From NCBI GenBank assembly GCA_964619775.1, contig CAZUFB010000035.1, positions 1-21,083 on the forward strand: a DNA stretch of 21,083 bases, given 5' to 3'. Below the pieces are notes generated by a model. It saw only the letters and a list, made by a program, of their open reading frames with translations, ran no database searches and had not been told where the DNA came from. The stretch is from CAZUFB01 sp964619775 (GTDB lineage Bacteria; Actinomycetota; Coriobacteriia; Coriobacteriales; UMGS124). The position numbers were made by a program, and so were the translations under genes. Shown here piece after piece: positions 1 through 7,798 of this stretch (position 1 is its first letter; every line of letters starts with the position of its first letter).

Positions 1-579
1 TTAGATCTCGATCTTGGCGCCGAGCAGCTTGACGAACTCGCGGCAAATGGCGGTGTTGCCGGGCCAGGCGGGAGAGGTTACCAGGTTGCGGTCCACAACG
101 GCCTCGTCGGCGCCCACTTCGACGTAGGTGCCGCCGGCCAAGTCGACGTCGGGCCCGACGGCGGCGTAGGCGGTTGCCTTGTAGCCCTTGAGCACGCCGG
201 CCGCAGTGAGTACCTGCGGGCCGTGGCAGATGGCGGCGACGGGCTTTTCCGCCGCAAAGAACTCGCGGACGATCTCGAGGACGCGCGGGTTGAGCCGGAT
301 GTATTCGGGGGCGCGCCCGCCGGTGATGAACAGGCCCGCGTAGTCCTCGGTCTTGACGGTGTCGAAGTCGGCGGTCAGGGCGAAGTTGTGGCCGCGCAGC
401 TCGGTGTAGGTCTGGTCACCCACGAAGTCGTGGACGGCGGTGCGCACGGTATCGCCGGCTTTCTTGTCGGGACAGACCGCATCTACCTGGTAGCCTAGCA
501 TGGAGAGGGCCTGGAAGGGGACCATCGTCTCGTAGTCCTCGGTGTAGTCGCCGCAGAGCATGAGGATCTTCTTGGTCAT
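1..579 (-). CDS. DJ-1/PfpI family protein (DJ-1D-like)
   Basis: A complete 192-residue protein of the DJ-1/PfpI superfamily. The nucleophile elbow AICHGP places the reactive cysteine at Cys118, followed by His119. The conserved acidic residue lies in the N-terminal CGDYTEDYE segment, and GGRAPEY (about 87-93) is the usual loop. From memory of the family, the sequence most resembles the domains of plant DJ-1D and related bacterial proteins, which have been linked to glyoxalase III or deglycase-like detoxification of reactive carbonyls; whether this protein has such activity is inference. No signal peptide is seen, so it is probably cytosolic. The ATG at 577-579 is preceded by a strong AGGAGG (complement of 586-591). 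The gene diverges from the 1106 gene, and a promoter-like TGCTAGAAT lies about 75 bases upstream. The family call is secure; the substrate is not known. Confidence 0.93.
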   Translation of the reverse strand: MTKKILMLCGDYTEDYETMVPFQALSMLGYQVDAVCPDKKAGDTVRTAVHDFVGDQTYTELRGHNFALTADFDTVKTEDYAGLFITGGRAPEYIRLNPRVLEIVREFFAAEKPVAAICHGPQVLTAAGVLKGYKATAYAAVGPDVDLAGGTYVEVGADEAVVDRNLVTSPAWPGNTAICREFVKLLGAKIEI

Positions 580-653
580 GGGCTAACCTCCTGTCGCTTG
601 CGTGTTTGCGGGTGCCCTGCCTCATGGGGAGCATGAGGGGCCGCCTTCCTTCG

Positions 654-662
654 ATTCTAGCA
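654..662 (-). promoter_or_regulatory. Putative extended -10 promoter element for the DJ-1 gene
   Basis: Read on the minus strand the sequence is TGCTAGAAT, an extended -10 (TGN plus TAGAAT) about 75 bases upstream of the DJ-1 start. No convincing -35 was found. The same TGCTANNNT form stands in front of four other genes in this window, which raises confidence. Confidence 0.45.
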
Positions 663-724
663 GGCGCCCGCTTCCCTTCCGCTGGAGTTTATGTTGCGTT
701 TCCCTGACGGTTTTTGTTTTTCGC

Positions 725-750
725 GGGAGGGGGTGGAAGGGGTGGGAGGG
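725..750 (+). other. Putative G-quadruplex motif
   Basis: Five runs of three or more G lie within 26 bases (725-727, 729-733, 739-742, 744-746, 748-750), separated by loops of 1 to 5 bases. This satisfies the common G3+N1-7 pattern with one run to spare. It lies in the divergent intergenic region. Folding is inferred from the pattern only. Confidence 0.5.
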
Positions 751-961
751 CGATTGCGGATGCTTGGGGAAGCGTCGATCAGGCGTTGTCGAACCAGCGG
801 CGTGCGAGGATTTTGCCGGTTCATCCCGGCGAATCGATCCGGCGTGTTCTCAGGCGTATGGCCGCCGCGGAGAACTACAGCGGCTTGGTCTGCCTGACGG
901 CGCCGCCTTCCGATCCTTTCGACGTCACCTCCCGGCGTGCCGCCGTGATGCCCGGGCGCTG

Positions 962-999
962 CCGCCTGCCGAAGTTGTTGAAAACGTTTCAGCAGGCGG
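962..999. repeat. Inverted repeat with nested imperfect palindrome
   Basis: CCGCCTGC (962-969) is exactly complementary to GCAGGCGG (992-999), giving an 8-bp stem extendable by two G-T pairs. The 22-base loop contains the imperfect palindrome TTGAAAACGTTTCAG (978-992), with a central ACG. There is no U-tract, so a terminator is unlikely. It sits just upstream of the TATAAA at 1010 and could be an operator, as the inner part loosely recalls LacI-family half-sites; that is a guess. Confidence 0.35.
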
Positions 1000-1009
1000 T
1001 GCTTTGGGG

Positions 1010-1015
1010 TATAAA
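1010..1015 (+). promoter_or_regulatory. Putative -10 element for the 633-residue membrane protein gene
   Basis: TATAAA lies in a locally A+T-rich patch (1010-1025), about 90 bases before the GTG start at 1106. A -35 match at standard spacing is poor. Predicted transcripts would begin near 1022 and carry two G+C-rich stem-loops (1026-1044 and 1045-1060) before the ribosome binding site. Confidence 0.4.
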
Positions 1016-1105
1016 AGAAAAACATGCGGCGACGTGTCCGCCGCCCCGGCTCGCGCCGGGCCCGTATGTCGCCTGTTGTGACGACCGACGACCGGAAGGA
1101 CCAGC

Positions 1106-3007
1106 GTGAACCAGCGAACCGACGATTGGGGCTCGATCCTCGGCCAGATGCTCGGGATACCTCTGTCTGACGGGCGGCAGGGCCAGGAAGGCCCCATCCC
1201 CGCCGATGCCACCGCCGGCGGCGGGAACGACGAAAGGCGTCGCGGCCCCGGCATCATGGAGACCATCGCCACGTGGAGCCGCCGTGCGTTCATCGCGATC
1301 GCGGTGGTGGCCGTCGCGGCGCTCGCCGTGTGCTACTGGTGGTTCCACCCGGCTATCAACCTGCACAGCACCCAGGTATGGAGCTGGATCATCCTCATCG
1401 CCCTCGTTGCCATTGCGGCGCTGTGGATCATGGGCATCCGCCATGCCGACCGCAAGAAGCTCTTTTGCCGTCTGGCGATAGTCCCGGTGGCCGTCATCGC
1501 GGTCTATTTTGTGGGGCAGCTTGCGAGCCTGCCCATCATCCCCGGCAACGCCCAGCGCTACGCGACCGTCCTGGAGACCGTGGACGGCGACTTCACCGAG
1601 GACATCAAGGAGGTCAACTACTCCGAGATTCCCGTCATCGACCGCGATTCGGCGGTGCTGCTCGGCAACCGCGCGATGGGCTCGATCCCCGAGTACGTGA
1701 GCCAGTTCGAGATCAGCTCGGTCTACAGCCAGATCAACTACCAGGGCCGTCCTGTGCGCGTGAGCCCCCTGGTCTATGCCGACCTCTTCAAGTGGTTTAT
1801 CAACCGCGACGAGGGCATCCCCGCCTACGTCATCGTCGACATGGCGACCCAGGAGGCCCAAGTGGTGCGCCTCGACCAGCCGATCCTCTACAGCGAATCC
1901 GAGCCGTTGGCGCGCAACATCGACCGCTACGTCCAGCTCAAGTACCCCACCTACATGTTCGACGAGAAGTCCTTCGAGCTCGACGAGGACGGCACGCCCT
2001 GGTGGGTGTTCCCCGTTCAGAAACGCACGATCGGCCTGTTTGGCGGCACCGACATCCAGCGCGTCGTGCTCGTGAACGCCTGCACCGGCGAGACGCAGGA
2101 CTACGCCGTCGAGGACTGCCCCTCGTGGGTCGACCGCGCCTACCCCAGCGACCTGCTCGTGCAGCAGTACAACTGGAGCGGCATGTACGCCGACGGCTGG
2201 CTCAACTCGTGGCTCGGCCAGGTGGGCGTGGTGCAGGTGACCCCCGGCACCGACGGGCAGCCCGGCTACAACTACATCGTCCAAGACGACGACGTATACC
2301 TCTACACGGGCGTCAGCTCGGTGACGGCCGACAACTCCATCATCGGCTTCATCCTGGTGAACCAGCGCACCGCCGAGTCCCGCTTCTTCAGCGTGGCCGG
2401 CGCCACCGAGGACTCCGCGATGCGCTCGGCCGAGGGCCAGGTGCAGCACCTCGGCTACGACGCGACGTTCCCGCTTCTGCTTAACATCGAGGGCCAGCCC
2501 ACCTACTTCATGGCGCTCAAGGACGACGCGGGCCTCGTGAAGATGTACGCGATGATCAACATCGAGCGCTACCAGAACGTGGCCGTGGGCGACACGGTGG
2601 CCGAGTGCCAGGAGGCCTACGTGCGCCTGCTCGCCCAGGAGGGCACCGTCAGCGAGGAGACCGCCGTCGAGGTCGTGGCGAGCGAACGGACCTCCGGCAC
2701 CATCGCGACGATGGTGGAGGCCGTGGTGGACGGCAACTCGCACTTCTACGTGACGCTCGAGGGCGACGACGCCATCTACGACTTTGCGTTGCCCTCCATG
2801 CTGCCCATCGTGACCTACCAGGTGGGGGACGAGGTGGAGTTCAGCTATACCGAGGGAGAGAGTTCGAACACGGTGACAGCCTTCGAGGATGCGACGGCCA
2901 CCGGCACCGTGTTCGACGACGACGGCTCGGCCGCAGACGAGTCGGCAGGCGGGACGGCCGGTACCGCGTCGGGCGCCGACCTCGAGTCGGAAGCCGACGC
3001 GGCGTAG
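1106..3007 (+). CDS. Membrane-anchored protein of unknown family
   Basis: A 633-residue protein that I cannot assign to a named family. Residues 1-58 are polar and probably cytosolic. Three hydrophobic segments follow at about 61-82, 91-110 and 121-141. After these comes a region of nearly 500 residues rich in beta-strand-like sequence, probably outside the membrane. Its middle part (about 220-480) alternates phrases such as YVIVDMATQEAQVV and RVVLVNACTGETQDY, reminiscent of PepSY-like or repeated beta-sheet lobes. The last 45 residues are acidic, low-complexity Asp/Glu/Ala/Gly. I chose the GTG at 1106 because GGAAGGA (1094-1100) lies 5 bases upstream. The ATG at 1256 has no comparable site and would shorten the cytosolic tail. 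No cell-wall sorting motif was seen. Function unknown; a role in the cell envelope is inference. Confidence 0.85.
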   Translation: MNQRTDDWGSILGQMLGIPLSDGRQGQEGPIPADATAGGGNDERRRGPGIMETIATWSRRAFIAIAVVAVAALAVCYWWFHPAINLHSTQVWSWIILIALVAIAALWIMGIRHADRKKLFCRLAIVPVAVIAVYFVGQLASLPIIPGNAQRYATVLETVDGDFTEDIKEVNYSEIPVIDRDSAVLLGNRAMGSIPEYVSQFEISSVYSQINYQGRPVRVSPLVYADLFKWFINRDEGIPAYVIVDMATQEAQVVRLDQPILYSESEPLARNIDRYVQLKYPTYMFDEKSFELDEDGTPWWVFPVQKRTIGLFGGTDIQRVVLVNACTGETQDYAVEDCPSWVDRAYPSDLLVQQYNWSGMYADGWLNSWLGQVGVVQVTPGTDGQPGYNYIVQDDDVYLYTGVSSVTADNSIIGFILVNQRTAESRFFSVAGATEDSAMRSAEGQVQHLGYDATFPLLLNIEGQPTYFMALKDDAGLVKMYAMINIERYQNVAVGDTVAECQEAYVRLLAQEGTVSEETAVEVVASERTSGTIATMVEAVVDGNSHFYVTLEGDDAIYDFALPSMLPIVTYQVGDEVEFSYTEGESSNTVTAFEDATATGTVFDDDGSAADESAGGTAGTASGADLESEADAA

Positions 3008-3213
3008 GGTCTGCGCCGGTGCCCGGTGGGTGCATGCGGCATCGGCCGGCCGGCGGTTGGCGTTCCCTGCACGGGGCGCCGGTCCGCCCGCCTAGCGCAG
3101 GTGCAGGCCGGCGGGCGCAGGGCAGCGCCGTGCCCAGACTACGACGGTGCCGCCCTGTCGGTCCGGTGCGCCGCAACGCTTTGGCCGATCTGCGGCCGTC
3201 CGGGCGCGCCAGG

Positions 3214-3222
3214 TGCTACACT
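3214..3222 (+). promoter_or_regulatory. Putative extended -10 promoter element for mobA
   Basis: TGCTACACT is an extended -10 (TGN plus TACACT) 58 bases before the mobA start, in a 273-base gap after the membrane-protein gene. No good -35 is present. An inverted repeat CGCCCGCC/GGCGGGCG (3085-3092 and 3110-3117) lies upstream, without a T-run. Confidence 0.45.
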
Positions 3223-3280
3223 AGCGCCCTGCATGCGGACGTGCGCTGCACGCAAGCCGCCGTTGGGAGGGGAATTCCAG

Positions 3281-4003
3281 ATGCAGGTGACGAATGCGCG
3301 GGGCGCGACGGGAGACGCCCGTCCGGAGGGGACCCCGCCGGGTGGCGGGCTTCCCAAGCTCACGGTGGCGATTCAGGCCGGCGGCGAGTCGCGGCGCATG
3401 GGCCGTTCCAAGGCGACCGTTCCGTTCGGTGGCCGGCCCTTGCTGTGCCGCATCGTCGAGCGGGTCGACCCCGTTGCCGACGAGATCCTCGTCACCACAA
3501 ACGAGCCTGAGAACCTCGGGTTTCTCGACGAAATGCCCCAGCGCCCCAAAATCCGCCTCGAGCGCGACCTGTGCGACCGCCGCGGTTCGTTGCGCGGCCT
3601 CTATACAGCCCTTTCCAAGGCGGGTAACGGCTGCGTGGCCGTGTGCGCATGCGACATGATGGACGTGAGCTGCGAGCTGTTCGCCGCCGAGCTGCGCCGC
3701 ATGGCCGAGGGCGGCCACGACGTGGTGGTCCCGGTCAACGACCAGGGTTTCGAGCCGTTCCATGCGGTCTATCGCCGCGACGTTTGCCTGCGGGCGGTTG
3801 AGCGCGCCCTGGCGGAGGGGCTGACGAGCATGAAGGCCGTCGTCATGAGCCCCGACCTCGATGTCTGCCACTATACGATGCGCGAGGTGTACGAGGTGGT
3901 TCCCGACGGCGGATGCTTCGCCAACTGCAACACCCCCGAGGAGCTCGCCCGCGCCGAGGCGCGCGTCTTCGGTCCCGGCGGCCGCATCGCCTGCGCGGGG
4001 TAG
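3281..4003 (+). CDS. mobA: Molybdenum cofactor guanylyltransferase MobA-like
   Basis: A 240-residue nucleotidyltransferase. The family's N-terminal nucleotide-binding signature is present as AGGESRRMGRSK (about 33-44). It is followed by RGSLRGLYTAL (101-111), the metal-binding CACDMMDV (about 122-129) and a late FANCNTPEEL typical of MobA. MobA joins GMP from GTP to molybdopterin cofactor to make the dinucleotide form used by DMSO-reductase-family enzymes, in the cytosol. A MocA-type cytidylyl- or other guanylyltransferase is less likely but not excluded. The ATG at 3281 has GGAGGGG (3266-3272) upstream; an open frame extends further 5' to 3026 but lacks a site and family similarity. The first 25 residues precede the conserved fold and are probably a flexible extension. 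The gene stands alone and converges with the gene at 4112. Confidence 0.88.
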   Translation: MQVTNARGATGDARPEGTPPGGGLPKLTVAIQAGGESRRMGRSKATVPFGGRPLLCRIVERVDPVADEILVTTNEPENLGFLDEMPQRPKIRLERDLCDRRGSLRGLYTALSKAGNGCVAVCACDMMDVSCELFAAELRRMAEGGHDVVVPVNDQGFEPFHAVYRRDVCLRAVERALAEGLTSMKAVVMSPDLDVCHYTMREVYEVVPDGGCFANCNTPEELARAEARVFGPGGRIACAG

Positions 4004-4111
4004 GGGGCTTCGTTTTCTCGGGGCGATCCGCAGAGCTGCCGGACGGTGCGCACCGATGCGCACACGGGGCATGCGAACCCGAACGCGACGACGCTCGGTA
4101 TTCGGGTTGCC

Positions 4112-6706
4112 CTATGGCGCCCCCGCGCCGTCCCGCGGCCCTTCCATCCCGCACACCGTGCGGTTCTCCTTCGCGTCGTGAAACAGCACCAGCCCCTCGA
4201 CCTCGCGCACGCGCACGACGCCGGCAAGGTCGGCACGGTCGGGGCACAGCTCGGTAAAGCGATCCGGGAACCCGTCGAGCGCCCCGGCGTCGTAGCGTAT
4301 CGTCGTCGCGTCTCCGAGCAGGGCGACGTAGGTCGTCTCAGCCTCCACGAGGTCTTGGAACATGTGGCTGCCGTAGCTCAGCTCGGGGCGGTAGCCGGCA
4401 TGCGGGTCCGAGACCTCGCACACCGCGGCGAACCCTGCGATGTCGGCGAAGCCCACCGGCACGCCCAGCTCGGGCGAGGAGGTGCCGAGCCGCCCAGGAG
4501 CCGTGAGCATGAGGGTCTTGCCCGACCCGCGGTAGCACCGGTCGACGGTTCCGACGGCGCGGGCGACGTCTGGTTTGACTCGGTAGGGCAGCGCGTGGTA
4601 ACCCTCCGGGTCCACGGTCACGACCACGTCGACATGCCGGGCGCACGAGGGCCCCATCGCTGTCCCCGACACCTCGAAGAACACGCGTTTAAGGTTTGCG
4701 ATCCCCAGGTCGACGCGGCCGCCGTCGCGCACGGCGGCGAGCGGGCGGCACTGCAGCAGGTTCACCACGAAGTCGCCGCGGCTGTCGAGGTTGACGGTGT
4801 ACTCGATGTCGACGGGGTTGCCGTAGACGCGCTGCAGGGTTGCGAGCAGGTCGCGCATCAGGTTGCAGAACCGTTCGTTGCGCAGCAGCCCCTCGCAGTT
4901 GGCGAACCATACAGGGTGCGGCCGGCCGGTCTCGCGCAGGCGGCGCTCGGCGTCGGTGTCGTGCTCCAGCACGAGGTTGCGGTACCAACCCGGCAGGGCG
5001 TCGAGGAGCTCGTCGAGCGGCAGCTCGCGCAGCGCGTCGAGCCCGCAGTCGATGACGGCCACCTTGCGCTGAGAGAACCGGTGGCGCTGCGCGACCGTCG
5101 AAGCGGTGGTGACGGTGGGCCGGTCGAGGTTGGCGAGGCGCGGGTAGTCCTCCCCGGTGCGGTCGACGGCCCTGGTGCCCAGGCCCATCACGAGGCGCAG
5201 CATCCCGGCGTCGGGATCCATGTCGGGCAGCCACCGGTAGGAGCTGCGGCTGTAGCCCACCCCGGCGGCGCCGGGCATGAAGTACTTCCCGAAGTAGCTT
5301 CCCGACACGCGCTGCACCAGCACGGCCATCTGTTCGTCGTGGTTCTGCAGCCCGTGCCGCAGGCGGTACTCGAGGGCCGAGCGGTCCATCGTGCTCGCGT
5401 ACACGGTGCGCACGGCGTCCTCGAAGCGTTCCATGCGCTCGGCGAGGCTGCCCTGGTTGGGGCAGAACACCGACTGGTATTTGCCGGCGAACGCGTTGCC
5501 GAAACCATCTTCCAGAAAGCTCGACGACCGCACGATGAACGGGCTTTGCCCGAAGTGCTCGAGCACCGCCGTGAACCGGTCTTGTATCTTGTCCGGAAAC
5601 CGTCCCGTGCGGATGCGCCCGGCCAGCTCGTCGGCGAGCGCGAAGTACCCCTCGGGTGTGCGCTGCCGGACGCGCAGGTGCCACGCCCCGTTGGAAACCA
5701 GGAAGGTGTAGAACACGTCCGAGCCTATGTAGAACGAGTCGTGCGGCTCGCTGTGCTTCGCAAACGCGGGCACCTCCGAGGCGGCCGCCTTGCGGGCGAG
5801 CAGCATGCCGCATGCCTTGCCGCCGATGGCGCCGCTGCCTATCATGCGCGTGCGCAGCCTGAAGTAGTCCTCGGGGGAGAAGTAGCGCCTCACCAGCTCC
5901 TTTAGGCGGGCGTCCTTGGTCATCGTGCTGTCGACGATCTGCTCTTCCATCTCCGCCGTGAAACAGCCCGCCCGCCAGGCGGCCTTCGCCATGTCGAAGA
6001 ACCGGTCGTGGCTGTCGACCTCCTGGTTTTGGCCGCGCTCGGCCGCCTGCTGCACGGTCTGGTAGTAGCGGCTGATGCTCACGCCGTTGCCCACGGTGAA
6101 GAAGCTCCCGTCGGAGCGGTTCCACCCGTGGGGCATGAACATCCGGTCGGAGCTGCGGTTCCACACCTTGAGCGGGTGGACGTACGTGCACGCGTCGCCG
6201 GTGTGGACGTCGACGAGAACCTGCGTGGTGTCGCGGATGCGCGCGATGGCGTCGAAGGAGTGCCGGCCGCGCAGCAGCGGGAAGTACGCCACCGTGTCGA
6301 GCTCGAACAGGTACGGGCAGGTCACGCAGAAGAAGTTGCCCATCATGAGGTCGGTGTACCACACCGACTGCAGCTCGGAGAGGCAGTCGAAGACGTAGAA
6401 CGCCTCGCGTCCCTGCCTGGTGACCTCGTCGTAGATGGCGACGGTGAACGGCTCGAAGCCCATGTCGGGGTTGAGCTCGACCACGCGAACGCCGGACAGG
6501 TCGCACACGACCGGGTCGTGCTGGGCGAAGCGCACGTAGGTCACGTCGCGCCCGTCCGCCACCGCCTGGCGCACGAACCGCTCGGCGAACGGCGAGAACT
6601 CGGCGACCTCGGTGACCTGCCACACGACGTTGTCGCCGAGGCGAATGTTGTCGAGCATCTCGTCGACGGCGGGAAGGCCGCTTGGTATGCGGTCGAATGC
6701 TGCCAC
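4112..6706 (-). CDS. KaiC-like/PEP-synthase ATP-grasp fusion protein
   Basis: An 864-residue protein. The N-terminus (about 6-120) reads like a KaiC/RecA-type domain: it opens with IPSGLPAVDEML and has a Walker-B-like FYVFDCLSEL at 103-112, but the position of the Walker A loop (about 22-36) carries no GxxGxGKT. From about 287 it matches the pyruvate phosphate dikinase/PEP synthase ATP-grasp domain: GSGAIGGKACGM (290-301), PFIVRSSSFLEDGFGNAFAGKYQS (about 389-412, split as PFIVRSS, LEDG, AGKYQS) and a C-terminal VDIEYTVN and LLQCRP. No phosphohistidine swivel domain or PEP/pyruvate barrel was recognised, so it is not a complete PEP synthase. It probably binds and hydrolyses ATP; the substrate is unknown. 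The start is GTG at 6704-6706 with GAGGAGG upstream. It lies 120 bases downstream of the flavin-type gene and may share its transcript. Confidence 0.8.
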   Translation of the reverse strand: MAAFDRIPSGLPAVDEMLDNIRLGDNVVWQVTEVAEFSPFAERFVRQAVADGRDVTYVRFAQHDPVVCDLSGVRVVELNPDMGFEPFTVAIYDEVTRQGREAFYVFDCLSELQSVWYTDLMMGNFFCVTCPYLFELDTVAYFPLLRGRHSFDAIARIRDTTQVLVDVHTGDACTYVHPLKVWNRSSDRMFMPHGWNRSDGSFFTVGNGVSISRYYQTVQQAAERGQNQEVDSHDRFFDMAKAAWRAGCFTAEMEEQIVDSTMTKDARLKELVRRYFSPEDYFRLRTRMIGSGAIGGKACGMLLARKAAASEVPAFAKHSEPHDSFYIGSDVFYTFLVSNGAWHLRVRQRTPEGYFALADELAGRIRTGRFPDKIQDRFTAVLEHFGQSPFIVRSSSFLEDGFGNAFAGKYQSVFCPNQGSLAERMERFEDAVRTVYASTMDRSALEYRLRHGLQNHDEQMAVLVQRVSGSYFGKYFMPGAAGVGYSRSSYRWLPDMDPDAGMLRLVMGLGTRAVDRTGEDYPRLANLDRPTVTTASTVAQRHRFSQRKVAVIDCGLDALRELPLDELLDALPGWYRNLVLEHDTDAERRLRETGRPHPVWFANCEGLLRNERFCNLMRDLLATLQRVYGNPVDIEYTVNLDSRGDFVVNLLQCRPLAAVRDGGRVDLGIANLKRVFFEVSGTAMGPSCARHVDVVVTVDPEGYHALPYRVKPDVARAVGTVDRCYRGSGKTLMLTAPGRLGTSSPELGVPVGFADIAGFAAVCEVSDPHAGYRPELSYGSHMFQDLVEAETTYVALLGDATTIRYDAGALDGFPDRFTELCPDRADLAGVVRVREVEGLVLFHDAKENRTVCGMEGPRDGAGAP

Positions 6707-6826
6707 GGGGCCTCCTCGGATGCCTGGAACGGGATGGGAGGCCCATTGTCGCGCCGCAGGCGCGCACGGGTGTTTCGTGCCGGTGAACGCCGGGCGGCCG
6801 GTGCGAGGCAGCCGGTCGGGACACCG

Positions 6827-7417
6827 CTACGAGAGGTCGTACGCCCGGCTGGACAGGGTGGGCGAGAACGAGCTGAACTCGGCCCATGCCTCGGTGAGGT
6901 AGTAGGCGACAACGACGTCGCGGTTGTCGCCGAACTGCGAGGCCAGCACGGGGCTCGCCTCGAAGCAGCGGTCGACGACGTCGGGGTCTTTCGTGAAGTT
7001 GACCGTGCCGCCCAGGCGCACGTAGCTCATCGTCTCCTGGTCGCACACGCACACCTGTATGTGCGGGTAGGCGAGCATCTCGGCGTAGGACGCGTAGTAC
7101 TCCACCGTGTCGAAGTACAGAAGGCCGTCCTGCTCGAACTTGAACTCGAGCGGGCGAATCTGGGGTGCGCCGTCAAGCCCCAACGTCGTGCCGTATTGCA
7201 GGGGAAACCGCCCGAAGACGGCGGTCACCACGCCGATGCCGTCGTCGTAGTCGAGCGACTCGAAGAATTCCAGGTTCGTCATGTCTTCGCTTCCCTTCTC
7301 GTCGGCCTGCGCCTCTGCACGCGCCGTCCGGGTGCCGAGGGCGAGCACCGTGCCGGCGGCGAGCGCTAGGGCTTCTCGGCGGGTTGCGGGGGTGCCGGGG
7401 GCGGCTTCGGCGTTCAT
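6827..7417 (-). CDS. Pyridoxamine 5'-phosphate oxidase-fold protein with Tat-like signal
   Basis: A 196-residue protein whose residues 46-196 look like the split-barrel pyridoxamine 5'-phosphate oxidase/FMN-binding family (PQIRPLEFKF, LLYFDTVEYYASYAEMLAYPHIQVCV, MSYVRLGGTVNF in short stretches). Members bind FMN, F420 or haem; the substrate cannot be told here. The N-terminus has a twin-arginine pair (ATRREALAL, 11-19), a hydrophobic stretch and a possible cleavage site near TARA-EA (31-36), so export by Tat is plausible. The ATG at 7415-7417 is preceded by AAAGGAG. An internal ATG at 7280-7282 has its own weaker GAAGGGA and would give a cytosolic form without the signal, so two forms or a mis-chosen start are possible. 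It diverges from gatC. An open frame extends to 7963 but has no support. Confidence 0.8.
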   Translation of the reverse strand: MNAEAAPGTPATRREALALAAGTVLALGTRTARAEAQADEKGSEDMTNLEFFESLDYDDGIGVVTAVFGRFPLQYGTTLGLDGAPQIRPLEFKFEQDGLLYFDTVEYYASYAEMLAYPHIQVCVCDQETMSYVRLGGTVNFTKDPDVVDRCFEASPVLASQFGDNRDVVVAYYLTEAWAEFSSFSPTLSSRAYDLS

Positions 7418-7476
7418 GGCGGGGCTCCTTTCGGGACGGTTCGGGCGGGGCGAAGGCGGTGCGCCGTCAGGTACGA

Positions 7477-7505
7477 AGTATCGACGCCCTGCCGTTTGCC
7501 TGCAA
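7477..7505 (-). promoter_or_regulatory. Putative promoter for the pyridoxamine-oxidase-fold gene
   Basis: On the minus strand, TTGCAG (7500-7505) and GATACT (7477-7482) are separated by exactly 17 bases, about 60 bases before the ATG at 7417. The matches to consensus are modest (3/6 and 4/6). Confidence 0.35.
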
Positions 7506-7609
7506 GTGCGCGGGATGCGACGCAAGGGAACCGCGCGGTAACCTTTGGGGCCGACCGGCGCGGACAGCGGTGGCCGCGATGTGTGCAAACCGTGGAGAAG
7601 CCCCCGCTG

Positions 7610-7629
7610 CGGCGGGGCGGGCCCCGCCG
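7610..7629. repeat. Perfect G+C-only hairpin
   Basis: CGGCGGGGC (7610-7618) and GCCCCGCCG (7621-7629) form a perfect 9-bp inverted repeat around two G residues; in RNA the loop would open to at least four bases. There is no T-run on either side, so a standard terminator is unlikely. It is midway between two divergent promoters. Confidence 0.45.
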
Positions 7630-7732
7630 GCGGACTCCGCAGCCCCGACGCCTTTGCGCCCGTACCGTTTCCGCTCGGTGAACATTTGCCGCCTGCGCGG
7701 CACGCCCCCTGCGCGGGGTGCGCGCCGTCAAC

Positions 7733-7738
7733 TACAAT
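7733..7738 (+). promoter_or_regulatory. Putative -10 element for gatCAB
   Basis: TACAAT is 61 bases before the gatC start. It lacks the TG extension seen in several other promoters here and has no clear -35. The predicted leader contains a hairpin GCGGCC-TGCG-GGCCGC (7763-7778). Confidence 0.4.
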
Positions 7739-7798
7739 CGCCCCTGTACCGCACGTGCTTGCGCGGCCTGCGGGCCGCTCGGACCAGCGAGGAGCCTC

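Larger units (their letters stand above)
580..1105. other. Long divergent intergenic region
   Basis: These 526 bases separate the divergent DJ-1 gene and the 633-residue membrane-protein gene. I see no convincing gene: the open frames are arginine/proline-rich, lack ribosome binding sites and match no family I know. Contents from left to right are the minus-strand -10 at 654-662, a G-run cluster at 725-750, an inverted repeat at 962-999, an A+T-rich TATAAA at 1010-1015, and G+C-rich stem-loops at 1026-1044 and 1045-1060. The length is generous for this compact segment, so an unrecognised small RNA or a decayed gene is possible. Confidence 0.6.
7418..7798. other. Divergent intergenic region before gatCAB
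   Basis: These 381 bases between the minus-strand flavin-type gene and gatC contain the minus-strand promoter at 7477-7505, a perfect G+C palindrome at 7610-7629, a -10-like TACAAT at 7733-7738 and a small hairpin at 7763-7778. No coding region is supported: open frames here are arginine/proline-rich and lack ribosome binding sites. Confidence 0.55.

Noticed and set aside
602..1109. Small genes in the DJ-1 upstream region
   Set aside because: All frames are Arg/Pro-rich, lack ribosome binding sites and show no recognisable motif.
989..2743. A 584-codon minus-strand frame opposite the 633-residue membrane protein
   Set aside because: Composition typical of antisense to a G+C-rich gene; no motif or start signal.
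3026..3280. N-terminal extension of MobA by 85 codons
   Set aside because: No similarity to the family, no ribosome binding site, and a promoter-like site lies within it; the ATG at 3281 has GGAGGGG.
4046..5905. A 619-codon plus-strand frame opposite the KaiC-like/PEP-synthase gene
   Set aside because: Shadow frame of His/Val/Gln/Arg-rich composition; the minus-strand protein has conserved ATP-grasp motifs and a strong ribosome binding site.
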